Source: Stachybotrys elegans (Eukaryota; Ascomycota; Sordariomycetes; Hypocreales; Stachybotryaceae). Taken from it: 64,000 bases of DNA. The notes under the pieces were generated by a model. The model did no database searches. It had not been told where the DNA came from and saw only the letters and a list, made by a program, of their open reading frames with translations. Every line of letters begins with the position of its first letter. Within the stretch, counting starts at the first letter, position 1. Positions 45,330-57,208 of this stretch are shown piece by piece. The DNA lies in the NCBI GenBank assembly GCA_020746835.1, contig JAGPNK010000002.1, forward strand, positions 3,348,001 through 3,412,000, read 5' to 3'. Made by a program: the position numbers and the translations under genes.

Positions 45330-46494
45330 CTAGATGACCTCGGATCGCTCATATCCGGTGGCTCGTAGAGCCGGCTTGGGAACCTCTCTGTCCTTGAACT
45401 CGCTGACAAACGGGTTGGGGTCTTCGTTCTGGTTGAGGTTACCCAGGGTGTGGTTGACGCCTCGGTGAACAGCCTCGTCAGCTCGGATGTAGAGGATGAG
45501 ATCCTTCATCGTGCGGTGGCCCTCGGGCATGTTCCAGTACTGAACCAAACGCCGGACCGTTAGCCTCGGGATCTTTCTGATGGGGGTATTGAGCATTGTC
45601 TCGCTTACCTGTATGGCAATATCTGGAACGGTAAACTTGGGATCCGACCATCTGGGCAGCTGGCCCGCGTCAATCTCGCGCAGGACGCGCGTGTAAGTGT
45701 GCACAGCTTCCTCCTCGAGGTAGCCGACGAACCGGTGCACGATCCTGGGCGAGAGCAGATATGCGACGAAGAGGGCGTTGAAAAAGACGCCCTGGGCGCC
45801 GATGAGCATCGTCTTCATGAACCAGCCGGGTTCGCACATCTTCATAAAGGTCAACAGGTGCATCCGCTCGTTGAAGCTCTCTTCGAGCAGCGTCTCGATC
45901 CATCCGTTGTCGCGCTTCATGCGTCGCAGGCTGCTGAGGTGCCGGAGCATGCCGCCTACCATGCCTGGCACACCGGCGACGCTCTCGAGGAAGACGAAGC
46001 GAACCAGCTACATCAAATGTTAGCAAGCCTCGGTAACAATGATGTCAGTATCAACGCACCCATTGCGCTTCCGTCAGAGGTTTCGATGCCACCACAGCCG
46101 TCGTCGGGTTCGCCTTGTCGACTTGCTGTTCCTTGCCGATGCCCGTCACCAGGTCCATCCAGAATCTGGCGACGCGGACAAGCTTCCACGCCGCCCACTC
46201 CGAGAACCCGACGGGCTTTCTATGCGCCGGCACCACGGCCAGCATCTCGTCCATGGTGTATCCCTTGTGCGGCCATGCTGGCTTTGTGGTCAAGATATGC
46301 TGCGTGTCCTTGGCTGGGAAGAAGTCTCGCAGCTGTGCCGCCGGGGTTGTTGAGAAGAGCCTCTGTGACTGGCAGGCGCCGCAGATGCCGATGCGCAGGA
46401 CCAGAGGGGAGTGGGATACGCGAGTGCTTCCCAGCACAGCAGACTTTGCCAGCTGTGCTGCGTGGATTCGCGTTGATGCTTTTGCTGAGATCAT
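45330..46494 (-). CDS. aox1: Mitochondrial alternative oxidase
   Basis: Di-iron ubiquinol oxidase of the inner mitochondrial membrane that reduces oxygen without proton pumping, bypassing complexes III and IV. Exons 46494-46060, 46007-45609 and 45539-45330 give 347 residues. The N-terminus ([20 protein letters not shown]) is a typical presequence. Iron ligand motifs are visible: [25 protein letters not shown] and [12 protein letters not shown]. The second intron (69 nt, 45608-45540) is a multiple of three with no stop, but removing it restores the conserved [20 protein letters not shown] candidate foldback element lies about 540-930 bp upstream of the start. Confidence 0.96.
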
Positions 46495-48247
46495 AGGGCG
46501 GGTAGGATGATGTTGGTATGAGTAATGGTGTTTGGGTAATGCTGGTAGAAGTTATATATGAGTTGGACTGTGTGTGTTCTTGTAGTTGATGTCTGGACGC
46601 AAACTTCACCCAACACCGAAGGCACAAAGACCTGGTGCCTTATATACTTTCTCAGAAAGCTTTGATATCATCTTCAGCCCTACGTGTAAGTCAGCACCGC
46701 GACGAATCCACCCCCCCCTACCTAGTAGGTGTTTTACTCCCCGTGGCATTGGCGACTAAAACAGCACACGCCGTAAAAATGCCCCCAAAGGGCATAGATG
46801 AGCAAAGGCACGATAACATACCGGAAACAAATTTTCTCATCTTCTTTCTCTCCCTCATTCAATGTAGATGTACGCTGACGCTGAGGTCGCCGTGCATTCC
46901 CGCGTCCTGTGTCATTGTCATCGGGTGGTTTCGGAACCACCTTTGCACACACCAAGACGGACGGCTCCGGGTGCCCGCGTGACTCACTTTCGTGTCTTGT
47001 GACAGAACAACTGCATCTCGGCGACCTGTTTTTACGAGTACCCTGGAATACGGAGAAGGATTCCCGGAAGACAGGGAAATCTTGGTATCAGCGCCGCAAT
47101 GAATTTAGCTATTGTGTACCCAGGGCTCTGTTTTGTAACCTTTGTACTGAATACAAGGCCTACTTAGTCAGTGAGATGTGATAGCTAGGTGATGAGGGCC
47201 GGGATAGTGACCTCCCTTTTCCCCTTATCGCCCTTACAACCTTCATCGGCTCAGCTATTGCAGCTCTCACTGACTTAGGTAGGCTTCGCAGCCCTCTTTA
47301 ACTAAGGCTTTGTAGCCGGTACAAAAGGCTATAAAATAAGTAGAGCCTTGGGTACAGGTATGCCACAGCTAACTTTGCGTGCGGTTACTGCTGAATTCGG
47401 AATGGTCTCTCCCTGTATTCCGGGGTGCTCTGTTTGTACATGCTGTGGATTTATTAATCTTTGGGCTTATTTTTGTTTCATTCACAATTTTCAGTAGCGC
47501 CGGGCTGTGCTTGGACGTTACGATGCTTGTTATCTTTCCATTGCACAGTAGCAATAAACAGCGAACAAAAGAGGCACGTATTCAGACAGCAGAAAAGCCC
47601 ATGGTGTGTAATAAATCAAGACATGACTCAGGAAAGCACAAGGCGCTTGAACCATGCACATGCCATTGTACAAGGGAGACAGGCATGGCATGGACACGCC
47701 GCCGGAATGCTTCTCCGAAATGTTCCAGTATATGGTAGCATCATTCTCCACATCTTGCCACCGAACCCGGGTCGCCTAATCCTTTCGTTGCAACGCCTCG
47801 CCTAATACTTGTAATACCATGAAAGGAGCTTTTCCGCGGCCTTGGCTGGTACGTGGTATTACAGGTATCTCGCTTGGGCAGCTCTACCTCCCCTCTCATT
47901 CATGGTCATCTGCTCTTCTCCTCTCCTCTCCCCTCTCTGTTGATGGAAAACAAATGTGGTAGAAAGACTTACAAAGCTATGGCCCATTATGCTACTTTTC
48001 CTACTCTCTACGCCGATCTGAGATTTTACCCCTTACCCATTGCAAAGGTTTGTCTATCATCTTGTCTGAAAGATTCCAACCAGGTATCATCCTTCGCCAA
48101 GCCTTATAAGTGAACACAAAAGAACCGCACCCTCTCATAGGGGGGGTTGCCTACGGTTGTTAGACCCAGTTGCTTGGTGGCATGCCCAGGCCACCAAACA
48201 CACCACACCTCCTCCAAGCTGGGATACCCAACAATGCAGCCAGCCCA
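46495..48247. other. Intergenic stretch upstream of aox, holding a candidate foldback element
   Basis: About 1.75 kb between the aox start and the 3' end of the ArgRS gene. Apart from the element at about 47030-47430 and a 10-bp hairpin (47810-47819 with 47854-47863), nothing is recognised. Confidence 0.5.
47030..47430. mobile_element. Candidate MITE-like foldback element with long imperfect inverted arms
   Basis: The left arm (from about 47035) and the reverse complement of the right arm (to about 47428) align over most of their length. Outer ends: GAGTACCCTGGAATACGG versus GAGCACCCCGGAATACAG. Middle: TGTACCCAGGGCTCTG (within 47110-47140) versus TGTACCCAAGGCTCTA. Inner: CCTACTTAGTCAGTGAGA (about 47158-47176) versus CCTACCTAAGTCAGTGAGA. 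The centre is near 47220-47240. The outer differences are mostly transitions. There is no coding frame, which fits a non-autonomous element. The exact ends and target-site duplication could not be fixed by eye. Confidence 0.65.
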
Positions 48248-50918
48248 TTACATCCTAAACATGATTGTCAGCACATTTCCAGAAAGTCACAGCATCGTTG
48301 ACGTACCTTTGGAGAGGCGTGAGACCAAGCAGACGCATTCCGTTGGAAAGGACGATGCGGGCTGCATTGTAAAGAGCACCGCGCGCCTTCATCAGCTCGG
48401 GCTCGCTACCCACGACCTGCAAGTGGTCGTAGCTGCTGCTCACCACATGCGTCATCTTGAACAGGTAGGTGAGTACAGTCGTAGGCTCAAGGGTCTTCAT
48501 CGTGTTTTGGAAAGTATCGGGCCACTGAGCAAGTAGGCGCACAAGGTTGACAGCATGAGGCTCGGTCAGGAGGGAGAGATCAGCGCTGGCCAGGTCCTCA
48601 TCCGACAGATTGGCGCGGCGCCTGATGGAGCACAAGCGAGCATGCGCGTACTGCAGGTAGGGACCAGTGTCGCCTTCGAACGAGGTCATGGTCTCCATGT
48701 TGAAGGTATAGTTGTTGATCCTGGGAAACTGAGTCAGCTGCAACTCCCCGGCATGCTTGCCCGAGTTGAACTCACCTCTTGCCGGTCATGTCTTGCACCA
48801 TTACACTGCTGATTCCAAGAATATCTGCGGTGCCGACAGGGTCCTCGACCTGCTTGTACTTCTCTTCGTTCTTCTTCATCACCTCGTGCATGTGATCGGC
48901 ACAATCCCTCAGAATGTCATCCAGGCTAAGCGAGGTCAGCAAAAGTAGTCTCCAAGTGTGCCGCAGAACCATCTCGACAGCTTACAATTTGACAGTGCCC
49001 CTCCTGGTGCTCATTCCCAGAACGAGTCCGAAGTTGATGTGTTGGCACTTCTTGGCAATATCCTCGTAACCCAGCAACTCAATAATCTTGAAGAGCTGCT
49101 TCAGATGCAAATCCTGGGCACTGGCGACAACATAAATCATATGATCAAAGTCGTACTTCTCGTGCTACGCGGAAAACATTAGCGACTGATGCCCGTGAAT
49201 GATGAATGGCACCACTTACGCGACCGAGGAGCTCTCCGATATCTCGGGTAAGGTAAAGGGCAGTGCCGTCCTTCTTGCTAAGGACGGTGTTAGCGACCAA
49301 AATGCAATAACAGCCAATCTTGGGATATTGAGTGCGCACCGAATGACAGTTTTCCCCAGGCGCTTGCCCTCCTTTCCGGGGACCTTCTCGGTGAAGTCTA
49401 CGAGAACAGCGCCGGCGTCCTCATGAGTGATTCCCTTTTCGGTCATCTGCTTGGCAACCTTGTCCATTGCCTCTTCGGTGACCTGACTTTCACCTGCTGG
49501 AAGTTAGCATAGAGGAACTACTGTCGGTCATTTAGTACATACCGCTGAAGACATCGAAGTTGATGTTGAGGCGAGCATATGTCTCTACAATTAGGTCAGC
49601 ACCATGCTCTAACAATATAATGGTAGACGGAAACAGCTAAGACAGAGCTATTGACGTCAATGTGGCACGGCTTACCCTTGTATCGCACGATACTGAGGTC
49701 TCGGAAACGCTTCCACAGAGCAAGCGCGTCCTTATCTCCGTCGGTCTGAACAATGAGTTAGCCCACATGGTGTGCCTTTAAGGTAGATGGACACTGGCGT
49801 GGCCACATCGTTGCAGCGTCAACTTACCATTTTTCGGAAGTACTGACGGGCTTGCTCATCCAAGCACTTGGCTTCAAGTGCAGAGACATCCTTGCCCTCC
49901 TTCTTTTGGGCCTCAATTTCCTCTTTCTCAGCCTCCTTCTCAGCGCTAATTCGCACATAGAGGTGGAAAAGGTGGTTGATAGGGTCGCGCTGGAGAGCCT
50001 CTTCCTCTCCGTACATGTTGTATGCCAGAGCCAACAGGCCATACTGCTTGCCCCAATCTCCCAGGTCTATAAACTATGGTCAGCAAGTGGTTTCGTAGGA
50101 CCACGAACTAGGTGTAGATCGCTGGATCCGCGTCAAGCCGACTTACAGTTGATTCGCTTCACATCCCATCCATGGCCTTCGTACAGATTAGCCAAGAAGC
50201 TTCCGATGATGGTTGAACGGAGGTGCCCAGCATGGAAGGGCTTGGCGACGTTGGGAGAGCTGAATTCGACAATCTAAATGGGTCAGCGTGAACAACACAA
50301 CGCGTCTTGCAGAGAATATCCATACGATGCGCTTCTGGCCCTTGGAGGGGTCCTTGGGGTCACGGAGGCCGTGGAAACGGTTGCGACCTGTACGTGTTAG
50401 TGATTGCCATGTGCCAATCCGACCTTTCTGGGTAGCAAACCATAATCCTTGTCCAGGGATTGGATCATGGGAATGACAGACGTGACCAAGGGGCTGGCCT
50501 TGGTGAAGAAGGACAGAAAGTGCGCCGTGACAGTCGGCTTCTCGATAAGGGGGTCATTCTCGGGGAACTAGAGGAGGGCGTATTAGCCAAAGGTAATGGA
50601 GCGGCATAACCCAGAAGAAACACTGACCTTGGCTGCCCATTCGGCAGCCAGAACATCGGGCTTGGTGCCTTTCAGGCGAAGAGCTGGAACAGCCAAGACA
50701 AAGTCGCCCTTGTCGAGGGCCTGGGTCCATTGGACGGCAGGCCAGACGATGGCACGGTCCACACCAGAGAGTTCAGAAATGATATCGCTGATATGAGCTC
50801 GGTACAGGTCGAGAGGATTGATCTCGGGATGAGCGTTGGGGTATTTCTCCGAAATGCTCGCGAGGGTGAGACCATCCACCCGCTTCACCAGTTGCTGCAT
50901 CGCGTCGGAGGTGGCCAT
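48248..50918 (-). CDS. Arginyl-tRNA synthetase (class I), possibly dual-targeted
   Basis: Charges tRNA-Arg. Thirteen exons: 50918-50628, 50567-50441, 50387-50326, 50273-50147, 50066-49828, 49745-49676, 49584-49543, 49493-49340, 49277-49220, 49164-48986, 48925-48776, 48720-48307 and 48254-48248. All junctions are in phase and give 639 residues from the ATG at 50918. Visible are the N-terminal tRNA-binding domain, [17 protein letters not shown] (the HIGH-type site, about 165-181), [17 protein letters not shown] in place of KMSKS (about 441-447), and the helical anticodon-binding domain with [19 protein letters not shown]. The last exon is 7 nt and supplies the final Met and the stop. The frame stays open upstream to ATGs at 51149 and 51206, giving a presequence-like extension (described separately). 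Confidence 0.94.
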
Positions 50919-51206
50919 GGTGAGCAGATGGGACGGGTAAGAGTGGAGGGGTTGCGGACGAGGGGTTGAGAGGGACGAGGGTCCTCGATGACAGGATAAA
51001 GTTGTAAGTGGATTGCGCCTGGTGCTGTTGAACGTGTTGTATCGGTATGTAAATGCTTGTAGCCGGCGTGCAGGCTTGCGCAGGAGGTGTGCGGAAAGTT
51101 GAGCGGGTGAGGCGAAGACGGATTGGCGAAAAGTCCGGTAGCCCTCCATGAGGAGCTTCACTGGGTTTTCGGCTCTCTGGTTGGAGAGCACGCGGCTGTG
51201 ACTCAA
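50919..51206 (-). other. In-frame presequence-like N-terminal extension of arginyl-tRNA synthetase
   Basis: The frame of the first ArgRS exon is open without a stop from 50918 up to ATGs at 51149 and 51206. From 51149 it encodes 77 residues rich in Arg, Ser, Leu and aromatics with only one acidic residue, beginning MEGYRTFRQSVFASPAQL and containing HLLRKPARRLQAF. This is the composition of a mitochondrial targeting sequence. It would be read from longer transcripts or from an upstream start. Confidence 0.6.
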
Positions 51207-52613
51207 TTTTCTCCAGCTTCCCCCACCACTGTATGCAACAAGGCACCTACCCTTAGCTCCTACCTCAGTTTACGGCCACTGACCCTCTAATGCGGCGATT
51301 CATTTCGCCGGCGTTCCGACGTCACAAGGAATGAGGGGCAATTTGGATAGCGTATCGATAAGGGTACAGTATCATCGTAAGTCTTGTGTCTCATTTCTCT
51401 CCTGTCTTATTAATTTAATGGTGTTTGACAAAGCGAGTGCCCATGTTCTTTTGAGTTTCTACGGATATTGGACAAGGACACCATGATGATCCGTCTGTCT
51501 GCTAAGCCAAGCAATTCATGTAACTGTCTGAAGGATAGATCCAAGTGACTATGACTACCCATCGTGCCACGCCCGCTACAAGGAAGAACTGGGTATCCAT
51601 TGATTTAAATCAATCAGCCAATATCAGAATGCCGTAAACTACAGTGAAGAGCAGCTGACCAAGGTGCGGATGTTCACGCCTCTGGAAATCATAGAGGGTC
51701 AAAAGGAAAAAGCCGCGTTCTGTCCCACCAGCCAGTGTTCATAAATGCCTGTCGGTCACCCCTGCAGGCCTCTGGCGCTACTTCGAGAATGGCCAAGCCA
51801 GTGGGTTTGCTGCAAGGGAAATTCGAATGTCACATGGAAGGGTGTGACGTAGAGTATGTATTCAACGTTCCAACATCGTGCCCGCCGCGGGGCAACAGGC
51901 CTGGTGAGTCTGACTTTGCATCTACTGCGGCAGGCGAGATATTTACTGGCATGCCCTGTGCAAATCTGGGCAAGGCTGTGGAGGAGTCATCATCTACTAG
52001 GTGATGATGCATTTACCATGCATGACAGAGGGGCTGCGATCAAGCTCTGTTGTTGCCTGGCATGTCCAGTTTGCCCCTCATCAGAATTCTCACGGGCTGC
52101 ACACGCACACGCACACACACACACACACACACGATTCACTTGCACCAAAATTCTTCTTCAATTTTTTTCTTTTAAAAATCAGAAACTTTGGAGACAAGAG
52201 CAAGCTGCACGCCCTGGCGAGCTAGATATGTGACCCGTGAAGGTGAAGCAGCCTCAAATTCCCTGCCAAACTCTGTAGCCTGTTGCCGTTCGAAGGCAAC
52301 CTTATTGTCGTATTACAAAAGGCACCCCACCTCCTTGTCTGGTGTGTCACTTCCAACTTGTTAGGTTCAAGGGGGGAAATCAGCCACCCACTTGGGTTTT
52401 TATTTATATTTATTTTTTTGTGCCCAACCTAGACGCATCCGTCTTTTTACGATTGCCATCCCGCCTTCCGTCCCCTTATTAATTCTAGTCCTGACCACTC
52501 AGCCCAACGAGACTCTCGGTGCACACATACCACCTGCATCCATACCTTAACTCGCACTCACCCCAGGCTCTTCTCGCCGTATAGAACCAACAAAAGGTCT
52601 TTCATTCGACATC
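51207..52613. other. Divergent upstream region between ArgRS and eIF3j
   Basis: About 1.4 kb without a recognised gene. It contains a CA repeat at about 52100-52132 and a perfect 16-bp palindrome attgatttaaatcaat at 51599-51614. Confidence 0.5.
52100..52132. repeat. (CA)n dinucleotide repeat
   Basis: CA/CG-interrupted then pure CA run in intergenic DNA. Confidence 0.85.
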
Positions 52614-53762
52614 ATGCCTCCTAAAAAATGGGGTAAGCTTTTGCCTTTTCCCCAAAGTCCTCCTCTCCCCATGCTTGAGCGCATAAGCTGGGGGGAGCAG
52701 GATTTCAAGATCTGCCATGCCATGAACCGCTTCTGTGGGGTTGCGTGTCTTCCCCGGACAGGCTTTATCACTGCTACCGACTCTCACTGGCTGCTGTCGT
52801 GTCCCAATAAACCATACTGACCGCTATTTCTTATCTAGATGACGAAGAGGAAGAGAGCAGCAGCACTCCTTCTTCTCCTCCCGTCACTGCCGCCGCCCGC
52901 CGCAAGTTTGGCGATGAAGAAGATGACAGCGATGTGAGCCCGGGTCTCCCGGCCTACTGATATTGACTCTTTAGACTAACAGTCTTTGCTCTAGGTCATC
53001 GATGACTGGGATGCTGCCGAGGACTCCGAGGTAGAGCGCGAGAAGGCAAAGAAGGCGGAGGAGGCCAAGGCCAAGGCTGCCGCCGCCGCTGCCGCCAATA
53101 AGAAGCCCAAGACTCAGCGCATCGCAGAGCACCAAGCCGAGCGAGCCCGTCTCCAAGCCGAAGCCGACGAGGAGTCCGATGAAGAGGAGGACGAGGCCAC
53201 CCGCCGCGAGCGACTCCGCCGTACTGAGAAGGAAGCCGATATGAAGCACGCCGAGGACCTGTTTGGAGAGGTCGGCGTCACCAGCGGTCGCAAAGCTCCC
53301 GTCGCCGGCGCCGCCGTGCCCATCGATGCTAAGGATCCTTCCAAGACGATCAACCTGGGCGACCTGCCGCTCTTCAAGCCCCAGACCAAGACGCAGTTCG
53401 AAGCCCTGCGCAACACGCTGACCCCCATCATCAACGCCAACTCTAAGAAGGCCCACTACAGTCTCTTCCTCCAAGAGTTCTCCAAACAGTTGGCCAAGGA
53501 GCTTCCTAGTGATCAGATCAAGAAGATTGCCAGCTCCCTCACTGCGCTCAGCAACGAGAAGATGAAGGAAGAGAAGACTGCCGACAAGGGTGGCAAGAAG
53601 TCCAAGGCAGCAAAGACCAAGACCTCTCTGGTGACCAACCGCGCCAACACCTTGGACACCAACACATACGAGGACGATGCCTTTGGCGAGTAAGTGGAGC
53701 TGGAGAATCTGGCAGTCTTTTCTCCAGGTACTAACAATGGTTCTAGTGATGATTTCATGTGA
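52614..53762 (+). CDS. hcr1: Translation initiation factor eIF3 subunit J (Hcr1)
   Basis: Loosely bound eIF3 subunit that helps 40S recruitment and ribosome recycling. Exons 52614-52632 (19 nt), 52839-52933, 52995-53689 and 53747-53762 (16 nt) give 274 residues. The N-terminus is MPPKKWDDEEEESSS, a hallmark of the family (tryptophan followed by acidic residues), then VIDDWDAAEDSEVE, an Ala/Lys-rich helix, and the conserved core PLFKPQTKTQFEALRNTL. The end YEDDAFGDDDFM appears only after the last intron is removed. Family members are about 260-280 residues. Confidence 0.95.
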
Positions 53763-54550
53763 AGAGATCAACGAGTGATCACGTCAGGCACCGAAACACA
53801 GCTGCGGCCGAGCCTCGAGCACTCAGCCTCTGGGCCACCTTTGCGTAGCCTGTGACTGGACCTACGACAGATGTACATCAGGGAGACAGGCATACCTGCT
53901 TCTCTGTGAAATGACCAGGCTAGTGATGTGTGACCAAAATGTTAACGTCCCAAGGCAGGGGGGGGGGGGAGGACTTTCTGGCTCGGCCTCGCGCCAAGGG
54001 TCGATCCGGACAAGCTCTTTAGAAGCTGTCTGGCCAAGGGCGCTTCACCAACGCGGAGAGAGTAGTTGAAAAATTGGGTTTATGAGCGAGGAGGTACAGG
54101 AGGAGGAGTGGGCTCGAACAGCAGTCCCTCTTCCAGGTACCTGGCACCTGAGGCGTTAAGAGATGGTTCTTTTTTACAAGGAGATGCACAAGTTCGTATC
54201 ACGGATGGCTAGACATGATGCAATGCAAGTTGTCAGCGAAAAGTAATTGCAAGATCTTCCCATACTCTTTCCATATTGTTCGTGTTATCATGCTCTGGTT
54301 TCTTTTTTTACAGCTATCATCATGAGAATCCCCGCATGAGGAGGCGGCAATAGGTATTCTATGCCGAGGCCTGGACCAGGTAAAACGCCATACCCTACAA
54401 GTACCCAATAACAAATAAACGCCCGTTGACTAGTTAGCCCGCTAAATCATGGTCCCTCCCGTGTATATCGTAACTGTTAATACTACAACTGCCCCCTGTC
54501 ACAAGGAGCCGTATCGGTAAGGTGAGAGGTAGTTCTCGTGTCGACACGGG
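53763..54550. other. Convergent 3' regions of hcr1 and mdm31
   Basis: About 790 bp with no recognised gene. A run of about 12 G lies at 53958-53969. Confidence 0.5.
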
Positions 54551-56811
54551 TTAAACCACGGTGCCCGCCATGCCCATGAATAAAGCGTGGGCGGCGAGTG
54601 ACAGTGTCCAGAACCCAACCTTCTTCAGGCGGCGAACGCGACTGCGTTGGTCCTCCACGTCGTGGGCGAAGGCCTCATACGTCTCTGCAGACATGTCATT
54701 CATCAGCCCGCATTCGAACACTGTCCAAGCGCCATCAAAGTCACTGGTTCGCTTGACAATGCGGCAATTGATGGGAATATACGTCTTCTTGGCGTTGATG
54801 TACGCTACAATCGGACGGATCAATGCCTGGTTGACATAAGACATATCCCTGTTGAAATAGGGGACGGCGGCCTTGACGTCGTTCATATGAATTCGCAAAT
54901 CCATGATGAGATAGCGGCGGTCATCATCGGGACTGGGTTCTTCCGTTTGCTCTGGCTCTTGGGCCTCTGGAACGGGAGAGGCTTCAGAGATATGACCTGA
55001 GTTAAGCAGGGCGGGGACTTCTGGAACAATTTTTTCGAAGAATCGGCTTCGATTTGCAAGAACGACCTCTTCAAGTTGATCATAGAAATCGGCCATGACT
55101 TTCGTGAGGCCTTCGTACGTATCGGCGGGGAACATGATGTCTGCGACAATATCGACGTTGCCTTCGTAAATCCACCCGAAAGGGCCCTCAACGCCACGAT
55201 TCAGGTGATCGATCTTCAAGCCGTCAATTCTGAGCCTACTGAACTTTTTCCAGGCCTTTGGGTCTCCGAAGCCGAAGGCCGCGCTTTGCTCATGATTCGA
55301 CATGGTTCCATGTACCTGTCTAGGATGAATGGTGAACAGAGAGCCGTCGAAAGAGCCGGACATATGGTTCGCTGAAAGGAAGTCGTAGAACAGCCATTGC
55401 TTTCGAAGTTGGGGAAGCTCGCAAGAGTATATGCTCACTGAAAAAGGTCGGAAATCGTTTGGTTGATGAATGGTCAGCAAAAGATCCTCGAGCTTGAAGT
55501 TTTCAATCTCAAAGTCTCCAGGCTGGTGCTGGAAACGGTAGGACAGAGGATCGCCGTACGGACCCGACCAGACGACTGATGTTCTGTCCACTACTCCTCT
55601 GACACCATTGACCTCGACATCTTTAAGCAGCCCCTGTCCGTTCCACCATTTCAGAAACGACAAGGTCACATTGACATTGGCGATGGTAATGTCAAACTGA
55701 GTGTAATTTCCATCGTCTTGCACCTCTAAAGAGTCGTCTTGTTGGGTTTGACGGTCTGCAGCGGCCACTGCGGCAGCGTCCGAGGAGCCCTTGCTGACGG
55801 AGGACGTCATCTGACCGGGGCGTCGAGAAACAAAGACATTACGGAACGAAATCGTGCCGTCTTTCCACTTGGGCACAATGGCGGATTCGAAAACCACAGT
55901 AACGCCCGCAGATTGGGTCAGATAATCACCAACCCATTTTGCCAGAGTTTCTGCAAGTTGTAAGCGGCGTAACCCACACGTGATAGCTGATTGCACTTAC
56001 CTTGAGCGACAACAGTATTGACAGAGATGATGAGGAGAGAGAAAAAAGTCGTAGTTCCGACCAAGATCCAAACTATGTGTCCCAGCATAAACCATGAAAC
56101 AAATGCGCCCCATTCATCGACGTTCCACGGCCGCATACTCCTAATTGACATCCATTTGAATCGGACCTTGAGCCTGGCCCAAAACCCGTTGGCGGCGGCC
56201 AACAATTCCTCCTTTGTCGGACGATGTGGCATTTTAGGAAGATGCGGGAGATGAAGATATTTGGACATGGAGGAAGCCAAGGATTCGGGGTCGACACCGG
56301 AGTTTGCAGGCTTCTCTTGAGACGAGGTATCTGTGGGAGGCGCATGATTGAGAGGCTTTGCCGCGTCGTTGGGTTTCGTTTTCTCTTGACCGAACTGAGA
56401 GCCGACGCTCGGCTTGCTTGGTGGGTTCACCGGTTCATTTTTCGAGTCGCTACTATATGCTCTATACCGGCAGGTCCGGGCAGACGATGACGGTATTCGA
56501 TGTCCGTAGCTAGGGCTTCTGGCCAAAGCTTTAGGAAGCAAGCTATCGGACTGGAATCGAGGAATGACAGCGAAGATGTTGCGGTTTGAAGTATGAGATA
56601 GGCGGTCCGTTCGAAAAGGATTCGCGGGGAAGGATGTGTTGTACGCGTGCTGAGCTTGAGGTTGTATGACTGACGATGACGGAGCTACAGGCAATCGATG
56701 CGGAGCTTGCAAGGGACGAAGAAACGAGAGACCGAGGGTAATGGGAGAGGTTGCCGGACCATAGCTCCGGATACGGGATCCGTACAGCCATGAGGGTATA
56801 GCCTTAGACAT
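54551..56811 (-). CDS. mdm31: Mdm31-like mitochondrial inner membrane protein
   Basis: Inner-membrane protein of the Mdm31/Mdm32 family needed for mitochondrial distribution and morphology and, in yeast, cardiolipin-linked lipid homeostasis. Exons 56811-56001 and 55950-54551 join in phase 1 (G|AA) to give 736 residues. A long Ser/Arg/Pro-rich presequence precedes a disordered stretch. A transmembrane segment at about 238-262 (WFMLGHIVWILVGTTTFFSL) is followed by the conserved intermembrane-space domain (AIVPKWKDGTISFRNVFVSR, then NVTLSFLKWWNGQGLLKDVE). A second hydrophobic segment closes the C-terminus. The pattern fits Mdm31 better than the shorter paralogue. Divergent with pno1 across 397 bp. 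Confidence 0.92.
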
Positions 56812-57208
56812 TTTGCGAGCTCATGGTGCCCAGCGATGGGAGAAGCACAGCGCCGACGAGAAAGAAGATGGCTGTGGAGTCCACCTTGTCGGGGCGGCAA
56901 AGGTTGGTGATGTATTAAACTGGGAAAGGTCTCTAGCTTTCTTCATGCCTGTCGGTCCCGTCAGAGTGGGTCGGTATCTGACCAATAGATAAGCTCTGAT
57001 AGTCAACCACAAATTTTTGAAAATCCGCCATTATCACATTTTGGGGACATTATCTTCCCCTCTACTCCAGCAAAAGTATTTTTTGCCAGTGGCGCATCAT
57101 ATCTCTTCGCACAGGCCTAAGAAAGAAACAAGAGAGAGTCCCGCCATATTTGTGCAACCCATTCAACGCCGAATTTTTCAAGCTCGAACTCCATATACGC
57201 TCAACACC
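56812..57208. other. Divergent promoter between mdm31 and pno1
   Basis: About 400 bp; no gene recognised. The open frame running through it from 57017 into pno1 exon 1 is taken as leader, because the family N-terminus begins at MPAPTALK. Confidence 0.5.

Noticed and set aside
47851..47863. 13-mer acgtggtattaca shared with 44554-44566
   Set aside because: Many shared 13-mers are expected by chance in a window of this size; no longer alignment surrounds the pair.
51599..51614. Perfect 16-bp palindrome attgatttaaatcaat
   Set aside because: About one such palindrome is expected by chance in 64 kb, and there is no flanking structure.
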